DNA from: Acidovorax sp.
Lineage (GTDB): Bacteria > Pseudomonadota > Gammaproteobacteria > Burkholderiales > Burkholderiaceae_C
Direction of reading: 5' to 3'
Length of the DNA stretch: 64,000 bases
Assembly (NCBI GenBank): GCA_030692685.1
Contig: JAUXZO010000208.1
Location: 1 to 64,000 of the forward strand
Positions 37,745 through 46,621 of this stretch are shown piece by piece. Below the pieces are notes generated by a model. It made no database searches and was not told the origin of the DNA. It saw nothing but the letters and a program-made list of their open reading frames with translations. A program made the position numbers and the translations under genes. Numbering within the stretch: the stretch's first letter is position 1; each line of letters begins with the position of its first letter.

Positions 37745-37941
37745 GGTGGTTCTCCCGCCTCCCTTTGCGGGGTGCGCGGCTTGGGCCGTGCAGATTATTG
37801 CGCGCGAGTATAGGCGGCACACATGTGCTGGCATCTGCAGCACTTTCTCACACATTCGCGCTCTGGACAGGCGGCGCAAGGTGGCGCCTGAGCGGGTGGA
37901 TCGGCTACCCTCAGAGCCCTTGCAGGCATGAGCAAAACACA

Positions 37942-40900
37942 ATGAAAACAACAACACTTTGGAGGAAAGCCCCAGCCAGTGCTGCGCTGCTGTTGGGCAT
38001 ATGGCTGCTGTCAGCCCCGGCGCAGGCCCTGCAGATCAGCAGCTTCAGCCCGCAGGGCGAGGTGGCGCGGGTGCGGCAGGTGGTGGCCAAGTTCGACGCT
38101 GCGGCTGTCAACTTTGGCGACCCCAAGGCACCAGCCCCGATCAGCCTGAGCTGCAGTGATGCCGATGCCACCAAGGGCACTGGCCGCTGGACGGGCGAGC
38201 GCGAGTGGGTGTTTGACTTTGAGCGTGACTTGCCCCCGGGTGTGCGTTGCACCGCCACCGTGAAACCTGGGTTCAAATCGGCCTCTGGCGCAGATCTGAC
38301 GGGCGCTAGAAGCTATCAATTCAATAGTGGTGGCCCATTTGTGCAGAGCATTCGGCCGGGCACCTACCAGCAGATCGACGAAGAGCAGTTTTTTGTGCTG
38401 CAGCTCAACGGCCCCGCCACGCTGGCCAGCGTGCAGGCCAATGTGTGGTGCACGGCCGACGGCGTGGGTGAACGCGTGCCGGTGCGCTTGATCGACGGTG
38501 CGCAACGCGCCGAAATGCTCAAGACCCTGGGCCTGGAAAAGAGCGCCACGCAAGCGCCTTTGCAATACGCCACGCTAGCCTGCAATCGCCGCCTCACTTC
38601 AGGCTCGCGCATGCAGATCGTGTTTGGCAAGGGCGTAGCCACGCCCAGCGGCGTGCCCAACGCCATCGAAAAGCGGTTTGACTACACGGTGCGCGAGCCG
38701 TTTGCCGCCGATTTCAGCTGCGAGCGCGAAAACGCCCAGGCCGCGTGCCTGCCCATCCGGCCGATGTCGCTGTCGTTCAACGCGCCGGTGCCGCGCAAGC
38801 TGGCCGCGGCTATTCGCCTCAAATCGGGCAAGGAAACCCTCAAGCCCCAGATCGATGGCAGTACCGAAGGCCAGCAGGCCGACGCGGATACGCTGGTCAA
38901 CAGCGTGCAGTTTGCTGCGCCTTTGGCGGAGAGCACCGCGTTCACGCTAGAGCTGCCCAAGGACTTCAAGGATGCCTCGGGCCGCCCGTTGCGCAACGCC
39001 GACAACTTTCCGCTGAAGGTCGCCACCGGCGGCATGCCGCCGCTGGCCAAGTTTGCTGCGGCACCCTTTGGCGTGGTGGAGCGTTTTGCCGAGGGCCCCG
39101 CCGCCGACAAGCCGCCCGCACTGCTGCCCGTGACGCTGCGCAACGTGGAAGCCGCCCTGCGCGTGCAGGGCCTGCAGCCCGGTGGCGCCACTGTCGCCAC
39201 GGCGCCCGCTGGCAAGGTCAGCACGCTGAAAGCCCGCACCGACGCCGACATCATTGCCTGGTTCAAAAAGGTGCAGCGCTACGACAGCTACGTGGTCCAC
39301 CGCAAGCAGGCGCGCCAGGACGTGTCCGGCCCGCTGCCCCAGGTGCTGGACAACGACAAGGACTATGTGCAGTCGCGCATGGTGTCGCTATTGGCGGGCA
39401 AAACGGGCGTCAAGACGCTTGACTTGCCCAAACCTGCCAGCACCGACCCGCGCCCGTTCGAGGTGGTGGGTATTCCGCTGGCCCCGGGTTTCCATGTGGT
39501 GGAAATCGCCTCGCAAAAGCTGGGCACCTCGCTGCTGGACGAGCGCCATGGCGACGCCCGCACGATGTATGTGCGCACCTCGGCGCTGGTCACCAACCTG
39601 GGAGTGCATTTCAAGCTGGGCCGCGAGAACGCGCTGGCCTGGGTCACCACGCTGGACAAGGGTCTGCCGGTGCAAGGCGCCACCGTGCGTGTGTCGGACT
39701 GCCGCGGCAACGAGTTGGCCAACGCCATCACCGACGCCCAAGGCGTGGCCCGCATCGAAGGCATCTCGCCAGACCCCAGCCGCTGCAGCGATGGCGGCGA
39801 CTATGGCGAGGGCGGCAATGCCTACTTTGTGAGCGCTCGCCAGACGGGCGCCGATGGTGTGGATGACATGGCCTTCACCTGGAGCGACTGGCAGCGTGGC
39901 ATTGAGCCCTGGCGCTTTAATGTGCCCACCAGCAGCGACCCGCGCCCGGACGAGCGCGCCCACACCATTTTTGACCGCACGCTGTTCCGCGCGGGCGAAA
40001 CGGTGTCGATGAAACATGTGCTGCGCTCTGAAACCCGCCAGGGTTTTGCGCTGCCCAGAACGCGGCCCGGCACCCTGGTCATCACCCATGTGGGCAGCGG
40101 CCAGCAGTTCACCCAGCCGCTGGCCTGGCGCGACACTGCCTCTGGCGGCTTGAGTGCACAGAACACCTTTGCCATCCCCCCCGCTGCCAAACTGGGCGTT
40201 TACCAGGTGGAGCTGCGCAACGAATCCGGCAACGAACGCAGCTTCAGCTCGGGCGAATTCAGGGTGGAAGAGTTCCGCCTGCCGGTGCTGGAAGGCCGCA
40301 TTACCCCCACCGACAAACAGGCGCTGGTGCGCGTGCGCTCGGTGCCCACCGATGTGCAGATCAACTATGTGGCCGGTGGCGGCGCAGCCAACCTGCCGGT
40401 GCGCGTGTCCGCCATGGTGCGCGGCAAAAGCCTGCAATACAGCGACTACGACACCTTCAGCTTTAACCCACCGCGCAAGCGCGAGCAGTCCAACGCCAAC
40501 AGCGACGACGAAGAAGCCACCGCCAGCCAGGACGCGCGCGTGATTGCCGACAAGCTGCCGCTCACGCTGAACAAGGACGGCGCGGGCAAGCTCACCATCG
40601 ACAACGTGCCCCAGGCGCGCCAACCGCAAGAGCTGTTGATGGAAGCCACCTACGCCGACCCCAATGGCGAGGTGCAGACGATTCGCAGCACGCAGACGCT
40701 GTGGCCCGCCGGTGTGGTGGCTGGCGTCAAGACCGAAGGCTGGGTGTCGGCCCGCCAGAAGATCCGCTTTCAGGCGCTGGCGCTGCAGCACAACGGCAAA
40801 CCCGCCGCCGACACCTCGCTGCAGGTGCAGGCCATTGCCCGCATCACCACCACCACGCGCAAGCGCATGGTGGGCGGCTTTTACAGCTACGACAACCAGA

Positions 40901-43900
40901 CCGAAACCAAGGACCTGGGAACGCTGTGCACCGGCAAGAGCGACGCACGCGGCCTGCTGCTGTGCGAATCCAAGCTGGACGAGCCCGGCGAGGTGGAACT
41001 GGTGGTCACCGCCACTGACAAGGACGGCAATACCAGCGTGGCTGCCTCGTCGGTGTGGGTCACGCGCCAGGGCGAGCTGTGGTTTGGTGGCGAAGACCAC
41101 GACCGCATCGACCTGCTGCCTGAGAAGAAAAACTACCAGCCCGGCGAGATTGCCAAGTTTCAGGTGCGCATGCCGTTCCGCTTTGCTACTGCCCTGGTGG
41201 CCGTGGAGCGCGAAGGCATCATCGAAACCCAGGTGGTGCAGCTCAACGGCCAAGACCCCACCGTCAGCCTGAAGGTGCAATCTGACTGGGGCCCCAACGT
41301 GTACGTGAGCGTGCTGGCCCTGCGCGGGCGCCTGCGCGAGGTGCCGTGGTACAGCTTCTTCACCTGGGGCTTCAAGGCGCCGCGCGAGTGGTGGACCTCG
41401 TTCTGGTACGAGGGCAAGGAATACCAGGCGCCCACGGCGATGGTGGATTTGTCCAAGCCTGCGTTCCGCTTGGGGCTCGCCGAGATCCGCGTGGGCACAG
41501 CGGCCCACCAGATCGACGTGAAGGTGGTGGCAGACAAAGAAAGCTACGCCGTGCGCGGCAAGGCGCAGGTCACCATCACTGCCACGCTGCCGGGCGGAAA
41601 GCCCGCTGCCAACGCCGAGGTGGCCGTGGCCGCTGTGGACCAGGCGCTGCTGGAGCTGATGCCCAACAACAGCTGGAACCTGCTCGAATCCATGTTGCAA
41701 CGCCGCAGTTGGGGCGTAGAGACATCGACGGCGCAGATGGAAATCATCGGCCGCCGCCACTACGGCAAAAAGGCTGTGCCCGCAGGCGGTGGCGGTGGCC
41801 GGGCGCAGACGCGTGAACTGCTCGACACGTTGCTGCTGTGGGAGCCAGCCCTCAAGCTGGATGCGAACGGCCAGGCCAAGGTGACGGTGCCGCTGAACGA
41901 CGCGCTCACCACCTTCAAGATCGTGGCCGTGGCCGATGCCGCCACGGGCCTTTTCGGCACCGGCAGCACCAGCATCCGCGCCACGCAGGACTTGCAGATC
42001 ATCAGCGGCCTGCCGCCGCTGGTGCGCGAGGACGACCAGTTTCGCGCCCAGATCACGCTGCGCAACACCACCAAGGCGGCGATGAAGGTCGAGGTGGCGC
42101 CGCGCGCCACGCTGCTCGACCTGAAGCCGCAAACGGTGGACATCCCGCCCGAAGAAGCGCGTGAAGTTGGCTGGAGCGTGACCGCGCCCGCGCAACTGGC
42201 GCAGACCCGCGCCGAATCCATCCTGTGGGAGATCGAAGCCAAGGACACGCTGGGCGGCGCACGCGATGCGCTCAAGGCGCGCCAGCGCATCATCCCGGCC
42301 GTGCCGCTGACGGTACAGCAGGCCACGCTGGTGCAGGTGGACGGCAGCTTCAGCCTGGATGTGAATCCGCCTGCGGACGCCATCCCGGGCCGGGGCGGTC
42401 TCAAGATGTCATTGCAGCCCAAGCTGGCCGAAGGTTTGCCAGGCGTGCGCGACTGGTGGGCGCGCTACCCGTTTGCCTGCCTGGAGCAAAAGACCAGCAA
42501 GGCCGTGGGCCTGCGCGATGGCGCGCTGTGGCAGACCGTGGTGGCTCAGTTGCCCACGTACCTGGACAGCGATGGTCTTGCCAACTACTTCCCGCCGCGC
42601 GACGGCGATGCCAATCGGGGCAGCGACACACTGACCGCCTATCTGTTGGCCGCGGCCCACGAGGCATCGAGCATCAACCCGGCGTTTGCGCTGCCGGACG
42701 AAGCCCGTGCGCCCATGGAGCGTGGCCTGATCGCATTTGTGGAAGGCCGCATCCAGCGCAGCTTCTGGAGCCCCCGCAAAGACCTGGACATGCGCAAGGT
42801 GGCCGCGCTGGAAGCGCTGTCGCGCTACGGCAAGGCCCAGGGCCGCATGGTCAGCAGCATCACCATTTCGCCCAACCAGTGGCCCACGCACACGGTGATC
42901 GACTGGGTCAACGTGTTGAAGCGCGTGGCCGATGTGCCCCAGCGCGACCAGCGTTTGGCCGAGGCCATGCAGATCTTGCGCAGCCGCCTGTCGTTCCAGG
43001 GCACCAAGCTCATCTTCAGCACCGAGCAGGACGACTACTGGTGGTGGCTGATGCAAAACGGCGACGTGAACACCGCCCGCCTGATGCTGGCCGTGATGGA
43101 CGACCCGGGCTGGAAGGACGACATGGGGCGCCTGGCCAACGGCTTCATCGGCCGCCAGCAAGCCGGTGCGTGGCACACCACCACGGCCAATCTGTGGGGC
43201 GGGCTGGCACTTGAGAAATTCAGCACCAAGTTCGAGGCTACGCCTGTCTCCGGCACCACCAAGGCGACCGTGAGCGGCAACAGTGCCACCGTGGACTGGA
43301 GCAAGGTCGAGCGCATCAAGACGACAGACGCCAGCGGCGCCGCACACCAGACCACATGGTTCGGTGCCCCCGCGTCGCCCGGCAATCTCAAGAACAACGA
43401 CATGTTCCTGGCGTGGGGCAAGTCCGGCGGCAAAGAGAACCTGGCGGTGGCGCACCAAGGCCCCGGCAAGCCCTGGCTCACGCTGCAGTCTGTAGCGGCG
43501 GTGCAGCTGAAGGCGCCATTTGCAGCGGGGTACGCCATCACCAAGACCATTACGCCGGTCGAACAAGCCAACAAGTCGCTGCCCGCAGGTCAGTACACCC
43601 GCGGCGACGTGCTGCGTGTGACGCTGGAGGTCAATGCCAGTGCCGACATGACCTGGGTGGCCATCACCGACCCCATCCCGGGCGGTGCCACCATCCTGGG
43701 CAGCGGCCTGGGGCGTGACTCGGCCATTGCCACGCAGGGCGAAAAGCGCAGCGGCAGCGGTTGGCCTGCGTTTGAAGAGCGCAGCTTCGAGGCCTTCCGC
43801 AGCTACTACGAGTACCTTCCCAAGGGCACGGTCAAGATGGAATACACCGTGCGCCTGAACAACGTGGGCGACTTTGCCTTGCCGCCCAGCCGCGTTGAGG

Positions 43901-43968
43901 CCATGTATGCGCCGGAGATGTTTGGCGAGGTGCCAAACGCGCGGGTGAAGGTGGAACCGGCGAAGTGA
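37942..43968 (+). CDS. Bacterial alpha-2-macroglobulin with thioester
   Basis: A 2008-residue exported protein. The signal peptide ends AQA-LQ with no lipobox, unlike E. coli YfhM (a lipoprotein of 1653 residues), so this form may be soluble in the periplasm. MG domains fill the first two thirds. The thioester motif CLEQ is intact at Cys1513-Gln1516 (YPFACLEQKTSKAVGL), followed by a helical thioester domain (about 1490-1820) and a C-terminal receptor-like domain. Such proteins trap invading proteases and normally pair with PBP1C, which repairs peptidoglycan. Here pbpC is about 15 kb downstream instead of adjacent. A short repeat fragment is read in frame near residue 123. Confidence 0.95.
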   Translation: MKTTTLWRKAPASAALLLGIWLLSAPAQALQISSFSPQGEVARVRQVVAKFDAAAVNFGDPKAPAPISLSCSDADATKGTGRWTGEREWVFDFERDLPPGVRCTATVKPGFKSASGADLTGARSYQFNSGGPFVQSIRPGTYQQIDEEQFFVLQLNGPATLASVQANVWCTADGVGERVPVRLIDGAQRAEMLKTLGLEKSATQAPLQYATLACNRRLTSGSRMQIVFGKGVATPSGVPNAIEKRFDYTVREPFAADFSCERENAQAACLPIRPMSLSFNAPVPRKLAAAIRLKSGKETLKPQIDGSTEGQQADADTLVNSVQFAAPLAESTAFTLELPKDFKDASGRPLRNADNFPLKVATGGMPPLAKFAAAPFGVVERFAEGPAADKPPALLPVTLRNVEAALRVQGLQPGGATVATAPAGKVSTLKARTDADIIAWFKKVQRYDSYVVHRKQARQDVSGPLPQVLDNDKDYVQSRMVSLLAGKTGVKTLDLPKPASTDPRPFEVVGIPLAPGFHVVEIASQKLGTSLLDERHGDARTMYVRTSALVTNLGVHFKLGRENALAWVTTLDKGLPVQGATVRVSDCRGNELANAITDAQGVARIEGISPDPSRCSDGGDYGEGGNAYFVSARQTGADGVDDMAFTWSDWQRGIEPWRFNVPTSSDPRPDERAHTIFDRTLFRAGETVSMKHVLRSETRQGFALPRTRPGTLVITHVGSGQQFTQPLAWRDTASGGLSAQNTFAIPPAAKLGVYQVELRNESGNERSFSSGEFRVEEFRLPVLEGRITPTDKQALVRVRSVPTDVQINYVAGGGAANLPVRVSAMVRGKSLQYSDYDTFSFNPPRKREQSNANSDDEEATASQDARVIADKLPLTLNKDGAGKLTIDNVPQARQPQELLMEATYADPNGEVQTIRSTQTLWPAGVVAGVKTEGWVSARQKIRFQALALQHNGKPAADTSLQVQAIARITTTTRKRMVGGFYSYDNQTETKDLGTLCTGKSDARGLLLCESKLDEPGEVELVVTATDKDGNTSVAASSVWVTRQGELWFGGEDHDRIDLLPEKKNYQPGEIAKFQVRMPFRFATALVAVEREGIIETQVVQLNGQDPTVSLKVQSDWGPNVYVSVLALRGRLREVPWYSFFTWGFKAPREWWTSFWYEGKEYQAPTAMVDLSKPAFRLGLAEIRVGTAAHQIDVKVVADKESYAVRGKAQVTITATLPGGKPAANAEVAVAAVDQALLELMPNNSWNLLESMLQRRSWGVETSTAQMEIIGRRHYGKKAVPAGGGGGRAQTRELLDTLLLWEPALKLDANGQAKVTVPLNDALTTFKIVAVADAATGLFGTGSTSIRATQDLQIISGLPPLVREDDQFRAQITLRNTTKAAMKVEVAPRATLLDLKPQTVDIPPEEAREVGWSVTAPAQLAQTRAESILWEIEAKDTLGGARDALKARQRIIPAVPLTVQQATLVQVDGSFSLDVNPPADAIPGRGGLKMSLQPKLAEGLPGVRDWWARYPFACLEQKTSKAVGLRDGALWQTVVAQLPTYLDSDGLANYFPPRDGDANRGSDTLTAYLLAAAHEASSINPAFALPDEARAPMERGLIAFVEGRIQRSFWSPRKDLDMRKVAALEALSRYGKAQGRMVSSITISPNQWPTHTVIDWVNVLKRVADVPQRDQRLAEAMQILRSRLSFQGTKLIFSTEQDDYWWWLMQNGDVNTARLMLAVMDDPGWKDDMGRLANGFIGRQQAGAWHTTTANLWGGLALEKFSTKFEATPVSGTTKATVSGNSATVDWSKVERIKTTDASGAAHQTTWFGAPASPGNLKNNDMFLAWGKSGGKENLAVAHQGPGKPWLTLQSVAAVQLKAPFAAGYAITKTITPVEQANKSLPAGQYTRGDVLRVTLEVNASADMTWVAITDPIPGGATILGSGLGRDSAIATQGEKRSGSGWPAFEERSFEAFRSYYEYLPKGTVKMEYTVRLNNVGDFALPPSRVEAMYAPEMFGEVPNARVKVEPAK
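38303..38320. repeat. Half copy F of the palindromic repeat, inside the macroglobulin gene
   Basis: GCGCTAGAAGCTATCAAT is the reverse complement of the left arm of the repeat. It is read in frame as GARSYQF, sharing SYQF with the copy in argF, which is read in the same frame. Only one arm is present, so chance similarity cannot be excluded. Confidence 0.45.
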
Positions 43969-44017
43969 TTCGCCCTCCATTGCGTGTGCGACAGCTACCA
44001 GCAGGTGCCACCCCGCC

Positions 44018-44386
44018 ATGAGCTTCAGCGTCTTTGTTGAGTTGCGGTTCTGGCTGCTGGTGGCGTTTTCGCTGGTGCTGCCCGCGGGCATCTACGGTTT
44101 GCTGCTGGTCACGCGGTCCATCTCGCGCACGGCGGTGCTGGGCTTTGGGATTGCGCTGGTGCTGATCGCTGGCGTGGACCTGTACCTTCTGCAGTCACTG
44201 GCCACCGTGGCCAAAAACACCCCCTCGCTGGCGGATGACGCCGTCTTCATCTCCGAGCTATCGATCGCCCTGTACATCCTGCCGGTGGTGTTTGGGGGTA
44301 TCGGCGTCAACCTGATATCGCATGTTTTGCTGCGGCATCTGACCGAAGCGGAGAAACGGTTTGATCGGGAGCACCCGGATGATTGA
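44018..44386 (+). CDS. Small inner-membrane protein
   Basis: A 122-residue protein with three hydrophobic helices (about 9-31, 38-57 and 79-101) and a charged C-terminus (LTEAEKRFDREHPDD). I do not recognise a family. It starts 50 bp after the macroglobulin gene on the same strand and may be co-transcribed with it. It marks the left border of the accessory region. Confidence 0.7.
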   Translation: MSFSVFVELRFWLLVAFSLVLPAGIYGLLLVTRSISRTAVLGFGIALVLIAGVDLYLLQSLATVAKNTPSLADDAVFISELSIALYILPVVFGGIGVNLISHVLLRHLTEAEKRFDREHPDD

Positions 44387-44662
44387 GTGGGTACCCAAAC
44401 GCTTTGAGGCATACAGCGCAACTGTCTCGCTGCAATAGGGATGTCCACGGCTCGCAAGGGTGGGCAGATACAGAAAGTCACTACGGCCCGGCTAAAAACC
44501 CAGAAGGATCAACTGGTTCGCTGATGTAGGCAGCAACCACGGCCAACGTTCAACTCCGCACCGTGGAGCATCAGCGGTCGCAAACAGTCTTCTGTTTAAA
44601 GAGTGCCCGTGACTTCGCTCGCCTGCTCGCAAGGCCATGCAGTGGCCGGTCCGGCAGTACCG
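44387..44662. other. Gap at the left border of the accessory region
   Basis: About 276 bp with no supported gene. A 73-codon frame at 44563-44784 overlaps the SHOCT gene on the other strand, is Cys/Arg-rich and lacks an RBS. No tRNA or integrase remnant is visible. Confidence 0.5.
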
Positions 44663-45001
44663 CTATCCATGCTTCGCCTCTCCATCGGTCATGCTGTGCA
44701 GCACATGCCATTTGCATTTTTCAAACTCTTGCTGCGTCAAAGCGCCGCTCTGGTACAGGTCGAATAACGCCTGCAACTCGTTGATGCAGCGCTGCGGGAG
44801 CGTGGCGGTATCTGGGCCCTTGCTGGTGAGGGGAGCGGCTGGCGGTTGCGGCAGGTGCTGTGGCTCTTGTGCGGTTTTGCTGTCGCTGTCATTGGAAGCC
44901 AAGGCATTGAACCCGCGCTGGACGACCTGCACTCCCGCCGAAATTCCATACAGCACGCAGCCAATGGCGAACAGGCTCAGCAGAAAGAGGATGAATTGCA
45001 T
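44663..45001 (-). CDS. SHOCT-domain membrane-anchored protein
   Basis: A 112-residue protein: N-terminal hydrophobic anchor (MQFILFLLSLFAIGCVLYGI), a polar Pro-rich linker, and a C-terminal SHOCT-like module (INELQALFDLYQSGALTQQE, then FEKCK). SHOCT modules are short C-terminal helical domains of unknown biochemical role that often follow a membrane segment. The start is the internal ATG that begins the anchor. It is isolated, in the left part of the accessory region. Confidence 0.7.
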   Translation of the reverse strand: MQFILFLLSLFAIGCVLYGISAGVQVVQRGFNALASNDSDSKTAQEPQHLPQPPAAPLTSKGPDTATLPQRCINELQALFDLYQSGALTQQEFEKCKWHVLHSMTDGEAKHG

Positions 45002-45081
45002 GGTGCGTGGCTCCTTGTGTGCAAAAAAATGGCCGATCAACGCTTTACAGTGCGTCGGCAGCACGCAATGTAGTGAGTCAG

Positions 45082-45098
45082 TGCGTCAGGGTGTGTCG
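45082..45098. repeat. 17-bp direct repeat, left copy
   Basis: TGCGTCAGGGTGTGTCG, identical to 58801-58817. The left copy coincides with the point where the GNAT toxin gene is cut off; the right copy lies just before pbpC. They bracket 13.7 kb holding the accessory gene array. An exact 17-mer match can arise by chance in 64 kb of GC-rich DNA. Confidence 0.5.
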
Positions 45099-45367
45099 TT
45101 CACAGGCACCGCCGCATAGCGCGGCAGCTTGCGCTGCAAGGCTTCGGGCAAACCTGCCAACGGCACGCTGGCCGCTGCCAAGGTGTAAAAGCCCGCAATG
45201 CGCCCATCGACGGCCAATGCCACAAAACACGCGGCCACGCGCCGCTGCACGTCTTGCGACACTTGCTCAAGCAGATAGCGATCCAGCGCGGGAACGCAGC
45301 CATGAAAGCCCTCGCGCTGGTGAACGCGGGTGTCCAGCGCCGCAACCCGAAACCCGGCGCCCATCAT
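45086..45367 (-). pseudogene. GNAT-toxin fragment (TacT/AtaT-like), C-terminus missing
   Basis: The 93 codons encode the first half of a GNAT-family toxin: VPALDRYLLEQVSQDVQRRV, ACFVALAVDGRIAGFYTLAA and LPRYAAVPV. Full-length members of this type II toxin family are about 160-175 residues and continue with the acetyl-CoA loop, which is absent. The frame stops just after VPV within a 17-bp sequence repeated near pbpC. The toxin is therefore almost certainly dead. Its start overlaps the stop of the ORF described next, as in toxin-antitoxin pairs. Confidence 0.75.
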
Positions 45368-45639
45368 TCACTGCGCAGCAAGGCATCGTGTCGGGCCATT
45401 GCGCGCCGCAGCGCCGGTGAAAGCTCGTGCGGCGACCACAGCGCCTGGGAAAAGATCTCTTGGTCGGAGAAACCCTCACTGTGTAGTGAGCGGCCTTGGC
45501 CTCGAAAAGGCCAGGAATTTACTCCTGATTCGATAGCTATCAGCGCTTTCCGAATAAGCGCTAGAGGCAAATTTGACCCAAGTTTCGCAGGCAGGCATCT
45601 TCGGCTAAAACCGCTCCTGTCAGGGAGCCGGGCACACAA
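45364..45639 (-). pseudogene. Unrecognised ORF, possible antitoxin remnant with repeat insertion
   Basis: Its stop overlaps the start of the GNAT-toxin fragment (ATGA), the position of an antitoxin. The last 35 residues (LWSPHELSPALRRAMARHDA) look protein-like, but the first half is encoded partly by palindromic repeat copy G and does not look like a natural N-terminus. I do not recognise a ribbon-helix-helix antitoxin. Most likely it is the damaged 3' end of an older gene. Confidence 0.3.
45533..45568. repeat. Palindromic repeat copy G
   Basis: GATAGCTATCAGCGCTTTCC and AATAAGCGCTAGAGGC arms. It lies between the defence-like array and the toxin remnant, downstream of the HEPN gene, where it may end the array transcript. 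Confidence 0.8.
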
Positions 45640-45645
45640 GTGTCA

Positions 45646-46368
45646 TCAAGCCTTCACTACCGGATAAAACGGCCTGCCTTCAAAGCGCGCCGGGCTGTCC
45701 ATCATCACCCCCAGCATCACCGGCAGCACCCGCGCCAGCAGCGCCCGACCATCGCGCACCTGGGCGCGGTTCACCGAGCTGTTCCACGTCGCCCCGCCGT
45801 GCATCAACTGGTTGCGCAGCGTGTACAGGCGCACGAACACCTCGTACAACACCCGCTCGGTGTCCTGCTGCGCCAGCGCACGCTGCACGCGCTGGCGCGC
45901 ATCATCAAATGCCTCGCGCCAGTGTTGCGGAATGCTGCCATCTGCCAATGGGTTGTTGAGCGCGTCCCAAAAAGGCTGAAACACGTATTGGTTGTTGAGC
46001 AAAACCCGAATCGGGCCGGGGAAGACCTGCCACACCAGTGCGGGCAGGGCCTTATCCGCATCCAAGCGGCACACCTCGGCGACAAAGTTGCGGAACGTCT
46101 GCCGCTCTGAAACGCTGTCCGCATTGCCACCCGTGTCTTGTGCATAGGCCGCGTTGAAAGCAATCCATAGACACACGAAAGCTACGTCGTCATCCTCGCC
46201 TGCCGCCTCGGCACGCTGCAGCCAGCTCAGGGCGCGGTGCATGCGCAGGGTGAAGGGCGTGCGGTGCCCTGCCGCCTGCAGCTTGTGGCGCTCAATAAGC
46301 GTGGCAAGACAAGGTGCGGCATTGGGGCAGGGGTGTTGTTCGGTCATTTCCAATTCCATGAGGTGCAT
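45646..46368 (-). CDS. HEPN-like protein, last gene of the candidate defence array
   Basis: A 240-residue all-helical protein. Near the C-terminus YTLRNQLMHGGATW has the R-x4-H motif of HEPN RNases, preceded by a helix with LWIAFNAAYAQ typical of these domains. HEPN proteins often serve as RNA-cleaving effectors in toxin-antitoxin and antiphage systems. Three in-frame ATGs lie within the first eight codons; none has a strong RBS, and the first is used. It follows the zinc-ribbon gene by 25 bp and is read in the same direction as the ATPases. The activity is inferred only from the motif. Confidence 0.75.
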   Translation of the reverse strand: MHLMELEMTEQHPCPNAAPCLATLIERHKLQAAGHRTPFTLRMHRALSWLQRAEAAGEDDDVAFVCLWIAFNAAYAQDTGGNADSVSERQTFRNFVAEVCRLDADKALPALVWQVFPGPIRVLLNNQYVFQPFWDALNNPLADGSIPQHWREAFDDARQRVQRALAQQDTERVLYEVFVRLYTLRNQLMHGGATWNSSVNRAQVRDGRALLARVLPVMLGVMMDSPARFEGRPFYPVVKA

Positions 46369-46393
46369 CTAGCCGTTGCCTAGCTGTAGGCAT

Positions 46394-46618
46394 TTATCGC
46401 AGCGATTTCCACAACCGTTCGATGTAGCGTGCCACTTGAGATAAATCGCCCCGAGCCGCGCCTGCATCTGTGACTCGTGAATCTACGGGATGGTGACTGC
46501 ATTTCGGACACTTATTGTAGAAGTCCCCAGGGCCCAATGCATCGCTTCGCGGTGCCACTGTCTTACTCCATCCGCAGGCCGGACAACTGTAGTGTCGCGG
46601 GGGCGGGCGTATGGCCAT
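46394..46618 (-). CDS. Small zinc-ribbon protein
   Basis: A 74-residue protein with two CxxC knuckles (CPACGW and CPKCSHHP) separated by about 20 residues, a classic zinc ribbon, followed by a basic/aromatic helix (VARYIERLWKSLR). It begins 3 bp after the Hsp70-like gene and precedes the HEPN gene, so it is very probably translated as part of the same operon. A nucleic-acid or protein adaptor role is plausible. It is too short for any further assignment. Confidence 0.75.
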   Translation of the reverse strand: MAIRPPPRHYSCPACGWSKTVAPRSDALGPGDFYNKCPKCSHHPVDSRVTDAGAARGDLSQVARYIERLWKSLR

Positions 46619-46621
46619 GGC

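Noticed and set aside
39388..42195. 935-codon open frame on the minus strand
   Set aside because: It is antisense to the alpha-2-macroglobulin gene, His/Gln/Ala-rich and without recognisable domains.
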